Made by a program: the position numbers and the translations under genes
DNA from: an uncultured Clostridia bacterium
GTDB taxonomy: Bacteria > Bacillota > Clostridia > Oscillospirales > Acutalibacteraceae
Direction: 5' to 3'
Length of the DNA: 57,621 nt
Assembly: GCA_946184295.1 (NCBI GenBank)
Contig: CAMHEZ010000014.1
Span: 1-57,621, forward strand
The notes under the pieces: model-generated
What the model was told of the DNA's origin: nothing
What the model saw: the letters and a program-made list of their open reading frames with translations, nothing else
Database searches by the model: none
Shown here: one piece after another, positions 22,424 to 29,771 of the stretch
Position numbering within the stretch: the first letter of the stretch is position 1
Layout of the letters: the number at the start of each line of letters is the position of its first letter

Positions 22424-24427
22424 ATGTTTTCAAAACGCATACTCGCCGGGCTGACAGCGGTGGTTATACTGCTGTGCGCCTGCCAAGGCGGAACGACATC
22501 GGCTGAAAAGACGACAAAAACCGTATCTGACACGACGGTTACTGTGACGGGAAACGAGACAGCTGTCAAAAATGACTTTGCTGTGTCGTCCCCTTCAGGG
22601 CATCTGACCGTGACGGTTCACCGCAATGACGAGGGCACGGTATCCTATGCCGTGACGGACAAAGAACGCCTGACGATACTGGCTTGTTCTGCCGTGGGAT
22701 TGCAGACCGATGTGTGTGATTTTTCCGAGGACTTGTCCTTTGTCTCACAGAAGCCTGTGACTGAAATTGACGAAACCTATCACACCCGTTCGGGCAAGCA
22801 CAGTCAAGTGCGCAACCATTACCGTGAGACCGTGCTGACGTTTGCAAAGGAAAAATATTTCTTTGATTTGACCGTCAGAGCTTATGACGACGGTTTCGCC
22901 TATCGCTTTGGCGTGCGGGCAAAAGACGGCGCGCCCCATGAACTGCAAGTGATAAAAGAAATATCCCGCTTTGCGCTGCCGGCGCAATCGACAATCACGG
23001 CCCAGCAGGTAACGGATTTAACCGCCCCTTTTAATTATGAAAACCGGTATGTAACGGCCTCGGTAGAATCGTTTGACACCGCGAAACCGTCGTATCTGTG
23101 CTTTCCGGCGCTGGCAGACCTTGCGAACAGCGCGGGTGAGCCTGCGGGAAAATACCTGCTGCTGTCGGAGGCGGAGCTGTTCGGCGACAGTTATTTCGGG
23201 TCTCTGCTGTGTGCGCAGGGAAGCAACGCTTTTGACCTGCACGCCGCGCCGCAGGTCAATTCGGATATGCCCGCAGTGATACGTACCGATTTTACTTCGC
23301 CGTGGCGTTATGGCATTTACGGCGATCTGGGGGATATCGTGGAGAGTGACCTGACCGAAAATCTCGCGCCGGCCTTCGCGGGTGATGACTCATGGGTCGA
23401 GCCGGGGGTGAGTGCGTGGATGTGGCTGTCCGAGGGCTTCTACGGACAGCGCAATATCAGTATCATCAAGGATTACGTCGATCTGGTGGCCGAAATGGGC
23501 TGGAAGTATCTCATTCTCGATGAGGGCTGGCAGCCGGATTCCCGCCAAAAGGGCAAGGCTTATAATGGGTATTTTTCCTACTGTGACAAACTGGTGACTT
23601 ACGCTGAGCAAAAGGGCGTAGGGTTTATCGTCTGGGTGAAATACGTTGATCTCGATACGCCGGAGGAACGCGAGATTCTGCGCGAGTGGGCGGCCAAGGG
23701 CATCAAGGGCATCAAAGCGGATTTCTTTGACAATGAGGATCAGCAGACCATGGCGGATCTCAAGGCGATTTACGAGATGTGCGGGGAATGTCATTTGCTG
23801 GTCAACTGCCACGGGGCGGGCAAACCCACCGGCGAGCGCCGCACCTATCCTCATGTCATCAACCGCGAGGCGGTCAACGGCGAGGAGTTTGGAGCGTTTT
23901 TTGTGCGCGACGCGGTGATATGGCCCTACACGCGCAATGTGGTGGGGCCGATGGATATCACGCCGCGGCTGTATCCTACCGGAAAAAAGGGCACCAAAAC
24001 GACACTGGCCGCGCAGCTCGCCTGTCCTATCATTTTTGAATCGGGCATTCCCTGCATGGCGGGGGATACGACCGACTACAGGGGATTCAACAGACGTGAT
24101 TTCTTCCGGGATTTGCCGGCTTCGTGGGATGATACCAGATTTCTGGACGGTACGCCGGGGGACAGCGTGACCTTGGCCCGCCGGGCAGGTGACAATTGGT
24201 ACGCGGCCACCCTCACGCTCACGGCTAAAAAAGGACAGACGATGCCGCTTTCCTTCCTCGGCGAGGGAACCTATGAGGCCACTGTCTACAGCGATAAAAC
24301 CAAACGGGAAATTCAGATCGACACCCGTATCGTGACAAGCGACGACACGCTTACCTACGATCTGCCGCCCGAATCGGGCTATGTGGTGAAATTCACGCCG
24401 TACACTTCCACAGATGAGAGGGGATAG
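22424..24427 (+). CDS. GH97 family alpha-glycosidase, lipoprotein
   Basis: A 667-residue secreted enzyme with a lipoprotein signal (AVVILLCAC, lipid-modified Cys about residue 20) and a Thr/Ser-rich linker. The rest follows the GH97 plan: N-terminal beta-sandwich, a barrel from about residue 330 (SAWMWLSEGFYG, YLILDEGWQP), then a small C-terminal sandwich. GIKGIKADFFDNEDQ has an Asp (about D433) where retaining GH97 alpha-galactosidases keep the nucleophile and inverting SusB-type members do not, and INREAVNGEEF supplies the conserved Glu. This favours a retaining alpha-galactosidase-like activity. AGAGGGA precedes ATG 22424. DUF445 and PfkB genes follow closely. Confidence 0.88.
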   Translation: MFSKRILAGLTAVVILLCACQGGTTSAEKTTKTVSDTTVTVTGNETAVKNDFAVSSPSGHLTVTVHRNDEGTVSYAVTDKERLTILACSAVGLQTDVCDFSEDLSFVSQKPVTEIDETYHTRSGKHSQVRNHYRETVLTFAKEKYFFDLTVRAYDDGFAYRFGVRAKDGAPHELQVIKEISRFALPAQSTITAQQVTDLTAPFNYENRYVTASVESFDTAKPSYLCFPALADLANSAGEPAGKYLLLSEAELFGDSYFGSLLCAQGSNAFDLHAAPQVNSDMPAVIRTDFTSPWRYGIYGDLGDIVESDLTENLAPAFAGDDSWVEPGVSAWMWLSEGFYGQRNISIIKDYVDLVAEMGWKYLILDEGWQPDSRQKGKAYNGYFSYCDKLVTYAEQKGVGFIVWVKYVDLDTPEEREILREWAAKGIKGIKADFFDNEDQQTMADLKAIYEMCGECHLLVNCHGAGKPTGERRTYPHVINREAVNGEEFGAFFVRDAVIWPYTRNVVGPMDITPRLYPTGKKGTKTTLAAQLACPIIFESGIPCMAGDTTDYRGFNRRDFFRDLPASWDDTRFLDGTPGDSVTLARRAGDNWYAATLTLTAKKGQTMPLSFLGEGTYEATVYSDKTKREIQIDTRIVTSDDTLTYDLPPESGYVVKFTPYTSTDERG

Positions 24428-24429
24428 CT

Positions 24430-25314
24430 ATGATATTGAAACTCATTCTTGCGCCTGTGCTGGGAGGCGTAATCGGATACATTACCAACGATCTGGCCAT
24501 CAGAATGCTGTTCCGCCCCCGTAAGGCGGTGTATATCGGCAAGCTGCATGTGCCCTTTACGCCGGGGCTGATTCCACAGCAGAAGGAGCGTATTGCCGCG
24601 TCCATCGGTGCGGTGGTCAGCCGTGAACTGCTGGACTCTGCCACGCTGGAGCAGACGCTTTTATCCGATGCGGTGCTGTCGGCGGTGCGGCAAAAAATTG
24701 ACGATATTTTCCGCGATGTGAAAGCCGAGGGGCGTCCCCTGCGCGACAAGCTCACGGACTATCTGGGAAAGGAACGGGTGCAGCGTTATGAGCGGGAGGC
24801 ACGTGTCAAGGGAGCCGACTTCCTCTCGGAAAAACTCGTAACGGCTGATGCCGGCGGTACCGTCATGCGGGCGGCCATGAACGCGCTCAAAGAGAAACAG
24901 GGCCTTGGATTGCTGACTGTATTCATGGACGACGGCATGACACAGCATCTCGGCGGCAAGATCAACCGCTTAATCGAGCAGAACGGCCCGGAATTTCTGG
25001 AACAAGAGATCGGTCGGCTGGCGGATGGGGTGCTGGAGCAGCCGGTCGGCGTGCTGTATGCCAAGTACGAAGACAAGGCCAAGCAGCTCAAGGAACGGTT
25101 GGTTGAGCTGTATCGGTTCGCGGTGGAGCAAAAGCTCCAGGAAGTGCTGGCGTTGGTCAATGTGGAGCAGGTTGTGGTGGAAAAAATCAACGCTTTCAGC
25201 GCGGAGGAACTGGAAAATCTGATTTTCAGCGTGATGAAAAAGGAACTGCGCGCTATTGTCTATCTGGGAGCGCTGCTGGGGTTCCTGATGGGATTTCTCA
25301 ATCTGCTCTGGTAA
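24430..25314 (+). CDS. DUF445 membrane protein (YheB-like)
   Basis: A 294-residue protein starting with a hydrophobic segment and the signature GYITNDLAIRMLFRPRKAVY, ending with another membrane helix (LGALLGFLMGFLNLLW) and with a long charged, helical middle. This is the plan of the DUF445/YheB family, whose role is unknown; sporulation-associated members exist in Bacillus. Its ATG is 2 nt after the GH97 stop with GAGGGG upstream, so it is coupled to that gene, an association with no evident functional logic. Confidence 0.85.
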   Translation: MILKLILAPVLGGVIGYITNDLAIRMLFRPRKAVYIGKLHVPFTPGLIPQQKERIAASIGAVVSRELLDSATLEQTLLSDAVLSAVRQKIDDIFRDVKAEGRPLRDKLTDYLGKERVQRYEREARVKGADFLSEKLVTADAGGTVMRAAMNALKEKQGLGLLTVFMDDGMTQHLGGKINRLIEQNGPEFLEQEIGRLADGVLEQPVGVLYAKYEDKAKQLKERLVELYRFAVEQKLQEVLALVNVEQVVVEKINAFSAEELENLIFSVMKKELRAIVYLGALLGFLMGFLNLLW

Positions 25315-25339
25315 AAAGCATGAAAGGTGGTTTTCTGTC

Positions 25340-26245
25340 ATGATTTATACCGTAACACTCAATCCCTCCATCGACTATGTGGTGCATCTGTCACACTTTG
25401 CCGACGGTCTGACCAATCGTTCGACGAGCGAGGAATACTACCTCGGCGGCAAGGGCATCAATGTGTCTTGCGTGCTTGCGGAGCTGGGCATTATCAGCAC
25501 CGCCCTTGGCTTCACAGCGGGCTTCACGGGAAAGGAAATTGAGCGGCTGCTGATCGCTGCGGGAATCCGTGCGGAATTTATCCGTTTGGCGCAGGGCGTT
25601 TCCCGTATCAATGTCAAGATCAAGGCGGAAGTCGAAAGTGAAATCAACGGCGGCGGTCCGCCCGTGACGGAAAGCGAGTTTTCCGCGCTGCTGGATAAAA
25701 TGAACGATGTGCGTGACGGCGATACCGTCGTACTGGCGGGAAGTATCCCGCCCTCGGTTTCAGACGACGCTTACGAAAGAATGCTGGCGCGGCTGGCGGA
25801 CAAAGATATCCGCACTGTGGTGGATGCGACCGGTTCGCTGCTGTTGCGGGTGCTGCCGTACCGTCCGTTCCTCATCAAACCGAACCGTCAGGAGCTTTCA
25901 GAGATTTTTTCTGTTTCTGTGGAAAGTGATGAGGATATTGCGTATTATGCCGGACAACTGATGGATATGGGCGCGAGAAATGTGCTTGTATCGTTGGGCG
26001 GCGACGGTGCGGTGCTGTTTGCCGGAAACGGAGAAGTTTTCCGCAGCGGTGTATTGCGTGAGACTGTCCTCAATACGGTAGGTGCGGGAGATTCGATGGT
26101 AGCGGGTTTCCTTGCAGGCTTGGAGCGGACGAATGACATGACCTATGCCCTGAAGCTCGGCACTGCCTGCGGCAATGCGACCGCGTTTTCCGCAGGTTTG
26201 GCGACTAAGGAGAAGATTGCGCAGGTTTTGTGCCAATTACCGTGA
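25340..26245 (+). CDS. PfkB family sugar-phosphate kinase (1-phosphofructokinase-like)
   Basis: A 301-residue ribokinase-fold kinase. MIYTVTLNPSIDYVV and GGKGINVSCVLAELG are typical of 1-phosphofructokinase/tagatose-6-phosphate kinase, and NTVGAGDSMVAGFLAG contains the anion hole and catalytic Asp. No fructose PTS or DeoR regulator is nearby, so FruK activity is not assured; a tagatose-6-phosphate kinase role would fit the alpha-galactosidase-like GH97 gene in the same operon (inference). AAAGGTGG precedes the ATG. A terminator follows. Confidence 0.85.
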   Translation: MIYTVTLNPSIDYVVHLSHFADGLTNRSTSEEYYLGGKGINVSCVLAELGIISTALGFTAGFTGKEIERLLIAAGIRAEFIRLAQGVSRINVKIKAEVESEINGGGPPVTESEFSALLDKMNDVRDGDTVVLAGSIPPSVSDDAYERMLARLADKDIRTVVDATGSLLLRVLPYRPFLIKPNRQELSEIFSVSVESDEDIAYYAGQLMDMGARNVLVSLGGDGAVLFAGNGEVFRSGVLRETVLNTVGAGDSMVAGFLAGLERTNDMTYALKLGTACGNATAFSAGLATKEKIAQVLCQLP

Positions 26246-26260
26246 AGTATTTCATATAAT

Positions 26261-26317
26261 AATCCCCGTCCAGCAACCGGTCAAAGCCATCGGTCGCGAA
26301 ACGGGGAATGATTTTTT
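26261..26317 (+). terminator. Terminator after PfkB gene
   Basis: CCCCGT and ACGGGG (26300-26305) form the base of an extended stem with an inner ACCGGT.../ATCGGT hairpin; T6 at 26312-26317. Confidence 0.65.
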
Positions 26318-26359
26318 GAGATGTTTATCAGGCAAGCCTGCTTGCAAATGAGGAAGTTC

Positions 26360-28819
26360 TTACAGTGCCACGATCATGGCGGTCTTGGCGGGAATATGCA
26401 GTCCGCCGCCGAAATCGACGTGTCCACCGCTAATCAGATCAGTGCCGTTGCCCGCACCCGCGTCAAAATGTGCGGTATAGGGCGCATCATCCATATTCAG
26501 CGCGAAGATCACGCGCTCGCCGTCAAACTCACGGCGGAACACCAACTGTTTGGAATTAATATGCAGTTGCTTGTAGCTGCCGCGGCAGAGAGCGGCAGAG
26601 GATTTACGTACAGCATAGAGACGGCCGATATATGCGGAAAGTGCGTTGCGGCTGCTCTCGGCCAGCTCCGCGGAAAACGCGGGACGAAGCGCATCGTCAC
26701 CTTGCCCCTTGTCCGCTGTCACGCCAAATTCGCTTCCGTAATACACCGAGGGAATACCCGGCATGGCAAACAGCAGTGCATAGACCAGCGGCAGGTTGCC
26801 TTTGTCGGTGAGAATTGAGGCAATGCGTGTCACGTCGTGGTTGTCAGCAAAGCAATAGAGATTCTTGCCTTTGTAAATCGTCCACTGCTCGTCCGCGAAC
26901 TGGCGGTTGAGGGAATAACCGATTTCGTGCATATTGGCGCAGTTGAAGGAAGAATACAATCCCTTGTAGCATTCGTAGTTGGTCACGGAATCCAGCATCG
27001 CGTCGTTGCACCAGATGTTGTAATCCCCGTGCAGGCACTCGCCCAGCAGGAAGAAGTCCGGCCACTTGCCTTTGCAGAAGCTCCGCAGCTCGCGCAGGAA
27101 ATCGCGGTCAAGGCAGTAGGCCACGTCGAGGCGCAGACCGTCGATGCCGAACTCATTGACCCAGCCCTCGATACAGTTGAAAATGTGCTGCTTGACACTG
27201 GGGTTGCGGAGGTTGAGCTTGACCAGGTCATAGTGACCCTCCCAGCCCTCATACCAGAATCCGTCGTTGTAGTTGGAATTGCCGTCAAACCGGATATTGA
27301 ACCAATCCTTGTAGGGAGAATCCCAGCGGTGCTGCTTGACGTCGTTGAAGGCCCAGAAATCGCGTCCTACGTGGTTGAATACACCGTCCAGAATGACCTT
27401 CATGCCGCGGCGGTGCAGTTCCTCGCAGACCTCATAAAAATCGCGGTTGGTGCCGAGACGGCGGTCAATCACACGATAATCGGCGGTGTCGTAGCCGTGT
27501 TTGGTGGATTCAAAGACCGGACCAAAATAGACGGCGTTAGCGCCCAGTTCGCTCAGATGAGCCGCGAAGGGAATGACGCTCTTGATCTTGCCCGTCGGCT
27601 GAGAAGTGAAATCATTATAGTGGTTTTCGTCGCAAAAGCCCAGCGGATAAATGTGGTAGAAAGCCGCGTCACGGTACCAATCCGGGGCATTGAGCTTGCG
27701 CTCGGCTCGTGCAAATTCCTGTGTGACAGGCGGGGCGGAAATTGCCGCCGCGTTGTCCGGGATTACGTTGTCAGCGTTTTTGGTTGCGCCGCCGGAAACG
27801 GCCGTTTTGGCCTTCTTGGGCGGAGCGGCGGGAATGTGATTGTCACCCGGATAGACCTGCCGCCAATCCGCGCGCAGACGGTCGCAGGTGTCGAGGATAT
27901 CGTAGGACTGCCAGGTGGGATACAAGGGCGATTCGGTCAGCCCTTTATTGAGGCAGTCCACCACGTGTGCGATCTCATAGGTGTACTTTTTCTCAAGGCT
28001 GTCGGAATCGCTGTATTCGCGGATGATTCTGCCGTCCCGCATGACATATGCCGCGCTCGCGCAGTTGAAATTGGGGAGTACAATGACGCCTTCGGTGCCG
28101 ATGATTTCCGCCTGATTGGCGTTGTATTCAAAGCCGCAGGACACGGAAGCCGTGCCGCCCTTGTAAAATTTCATGACGGCGGAGGACTGCCAGTCAATGC
28201 CGTTTTCACAGTGCACCGCTGTAGAACGGATATCCCCAGGCCGGCCTCCCAGCAGCCACTGCGCCAAAAAGATGGGATACACGCCCAAATCCAGCAGCGC
28301 ACCGCCGCCGAGTGCGGGATTGATGGTGCGGTCCTTGGTGTCGTAGGCCATCTTGACAAAAAAAGACGCGTTGACCTCTTTGACTTCGCCGATAATGCCC
28401 TCGCCAATCCAGTCGTAAGCATTCGTAATGGCGGGCAGGAAACGCGTCCACATGGCTTCCATAAAAAACACGTTTTTCTTCTGCGCTGCTTCGATGACAG
28501 CAGAAGCCTGTTTGGCATTGAGCGCTACGGGTTTTTCGCAGAGTACCGCTTTGCCGGCGGCAATGGCGGCGAGTGCGGTATCGGCATGATTGGTGTGTGG
28601 GGTTCCGATGTAAACGATGTCAATCGTTTCATCTTCCAGCATGGTCTGAATGTCATCATAGGCTGCGGCAATGCTAAATTCCGCCGCGAAGCGCTGCGCG
28701 TTCTCCATGCTGCGGGAGCAGACGGCGCCGGCCTCAGCCTTTTCGGTCAGCGCCAGCGCACGGCAGAAGGTGTGGCAGATTCTGCCGGTGCCGACAATGC
28801 CAAACCGTTTTTTGTTCAT
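26360..28819 (-). CDS. Fusion: Gfo/Idh/MocA oxidoreductase + GH13 glycosidase
   Basis: A single 819-residue frame. Residues 1-330 are a Gfo/Idh/MocA NAD(P)-dependent dehydrogenase: Rossmann GIVGTGRI (8-15), EKP (95-97), FMEAMWTRFLPA and GGGALLDLGVYP (171-182) as in the dihydrodiol/xylose dehydrogenase group. Residues 331-370 are an Ala/Pro/Lys-rich linker. Residues 375-819 are a complete GH13 enzyme: DGVFNH (478-483), GLRLDVAY with nucleophile D565, LLGECLHG with acid/base E594, ADNHD with D662, plus a C-terminal beta domain. No signal peptide, so cytosolic. Start 28819 is set by GAGGTGAT 7 nt upstream. It has its own promoter. Both halves keep their key residues, so the fusion appears functional; substrate unknown. 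Confidence 0.9.
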   Translation of the reverse strand: MNKKRFGIVGTGRICHTFCRALALTEKAEAGAVCSRSMENAQRFAAEFSIAAAYDDIQTMLEDETIDIVYIGTPHTNHADTALAAIAAGKAVLCEKPVALNAKQASAVIEAAQKKNVFFMEAMWTRFLPAITNAYDWIGEGIIGEVKEVNASFFVKMAYDTKDRTINPALGGGALLDLGVYPIFLAQWLLGGRPGDIRSTAVHCENGIDWQSSAVMKFYKGGTASVSCGFEYNANQAEIIGTEGVIVLPNFNCASAAYVMRDGRIIREYSDSDSLEKKYTYEIAHVVDCLNKGLTESPLYPTWQSYDILDTCDRLRADWRQVYPGDNHIPAAPPKKAKTAVSGGATKNADNVIPDNAAAISAPPVTQEFARAERKLNAPDWYRDAAFYHIYPLGFCDENHYNDFTSQPTGKIKSVIPFAAHLSELGANAVYFGPVFESTKHGYDTADYRVIDRRLGTNRDFYEVCEELHRRGMKVILDGVFNHVGRDFWAFNDVKQHRWDSPYKDWFNIRFDGNSNYNDGFWYEGWEGHYDLVKLNLRNPSVKQHIFNCIEGWVNEFGIDGLRLDVAYCLDRDFLRELRSFCKGKWPDFFLLGECLHGDYNIWCNDAMLDSVTNYECYKGLYSSFNCANMHEIGYSLNRQFADEQWTIYKGKNLYCFADNHDVTRIASILTDKGNLPLVYALLFAMPGIPSVYYGSEFGVTADKGQGDDALRPAFSAELAESSRNALSAYIGRLYAVRKSSAALCRGSYKQLHINSKQLVFRREFDGERVIFALNMDDAPYTAHFDAGAGNGTDLISGGHVDFGGGLHIPAKTAMIVAL

Positions 28820-28886
28820 AACAATTATCACCTCAAAAATATGCACACGGAAACTGTTGCTGCTGTCTCCGAATGCGACTTCACAC

Positions 28887-28915
28887 ATTATAACAAAAGC
28901 ATATGCGCATTGCAA
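28887..28915 (-). promoter_or_regulatory. Promoter of oxidoreductase-GH13 fusion gene
   Basis: Minus strand TTGCAA, 17-nt spacer, TATAAT (plus-strand ATTATA 28887-28892, TTGCAA 28910-28915). The spacer holds the palindrome GCATATGC. The leader is about 60 nt. Confidence 0.75.
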
Positions 28916-28972
28916 GTGGGAATTAAAAATATTGCAAAAAATTAACGGTTTATTTTCACTGCACGCACGTTT

Positions 28973-29019
28973 AAAAGGTCTGCATACCTTCCCGAGTGAG
29001 GAGTTATACAGACCTTGTT
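28973..29019 (-). terminator. Terminator of the pyrE-GH2 cluster
   Basis: AAGGTCTG (28975-28982) and CAGACCTT (29009-29016) are exact complements; on the minus strand the stem is followed by TTTT. It separates the cluster from the promoter of the fusion gene. Confidence 0.65.
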
Positions 29020-29023
29020 TTGA

Positions 29024-29281
29024 TTACATTTTCACAATATCGAATTGCAGCAGATTCCTGACCGGCAGATAGCGTTTTCCTTCCGTTGCATAACGTCTGC
29101 CGCAGACCTGACATGCCTCTAACGGCAGTACCGTTTTGCAGCCGCCCGCCTCCAGAAATCGGATACCCGTTCCCGTTTTCCGCAGCGATGTCCGGCAGCA
29201 TAGCGGCAGGCGTTCCCTGCGCAGCCCTTCACGGTGCAGCGTGTAGCCGCTGGTCTGAAAATGCTCACGCAGATTGGCCAT
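29024..29281 (-). CDS. Small CxxC-containing protein, unknown
   Basis: An 85-residue basic protein with CC at about residues 28-29, a Cys in GGCKTVL and a C-x2-C in EACQVCGRRY. The arrangement could bind zinc, but I recognise no family. The start overlaps the preceding membrane-protein gene by 17 nt and GGGTGA lies upstream, consistent with coupling. Another frame over the same DNA (29004-29201, minus) is possible but has no ribosome site. Moderately likely to be real because the operon terminator follows its stop after only a few bases. Confidence 0.5.
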   Translation of the reverse strand: MANLREHFQTSGYTLHREGLRRERLPLCCRTSLRKTGTGIRFLEAGGCKTVLPLEACQVCGRRYATEGKRYLPVRNLLQFDIVKM

Positions 29282-29771
29282 TGCCGCTCACCCGATCCTT
29301 TAATTCCAGATAGACAGCATACAGCTCGGTATTTTCAAAACCGGTCATGCCTTGCGTCAGCTCCTCGGAAAAGAGGCGCAGCGTGCGATAAGGCAACTTG
29401 ATCGCGAGAATATACCCGTTGCCAATCGCGTCGTTGGTGAGCGTGTCACGCGTGTAATAGATGTTTTTCACGTCCTTACAGTCGAAAATCACCGACCGGC
29501 CGCCGAAGGTCAGCCTGACACGCCCGCTGTCGCTGAACTGTGCCACACCCTCGTTTTTGAGTCCTACGCCGCCGCGCTTGTTCATCAACACCACGCCGCA
29601 CACCAGAAACGCCACCGGAATTGCTACCGTCACAAAGAGATTGTTGCCCAGATGCCGCGCAATGGCGGACGACAGAATCCACCCCGCCAGAAACAGCAGA
29701 ATACAGACGATAATGCCCGCGATTTCGTAGTCCTTATTTTTGCATTTAAACGTGATTGTTTTCACTGTCAT
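29265..29771 (-). CDS. Two-helix membrane protein with PH-like C-terminal domain
   Basis: A 168-residue protein with hydrophobic segments at about 17-38 and 44-63, then a ~100-residue beta-rich domain (VRLTFGGRSVIFDCKDVKNI, YILAIKLPYRTLRLF) that resembles bacterial PH-like domains; no function known. It overlaps the end of the GH2 gene by 26 nt. The ribosome site AGGTGA is 1 nt from ATG 29771 but 6-7 nt from the in-frame GTG at 29765, which may be the true start. Confidence 0.65.
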   Translation of the reverse strand: MTVKTITFKCKNKDYEIAGIIVCILLFLAGWILSSAIARHLGNNLFVTVAIPVAFLVCGVVLMNKRGGVGLKNEGVAQFSDSGRVRLTFGGRSVIFDCKDVKNIYYTRDTLTNDAIGNGYILAIKLPYRTLRLFSEELTQGMTGFENTELYAVYLELKDRVSGNGQSA

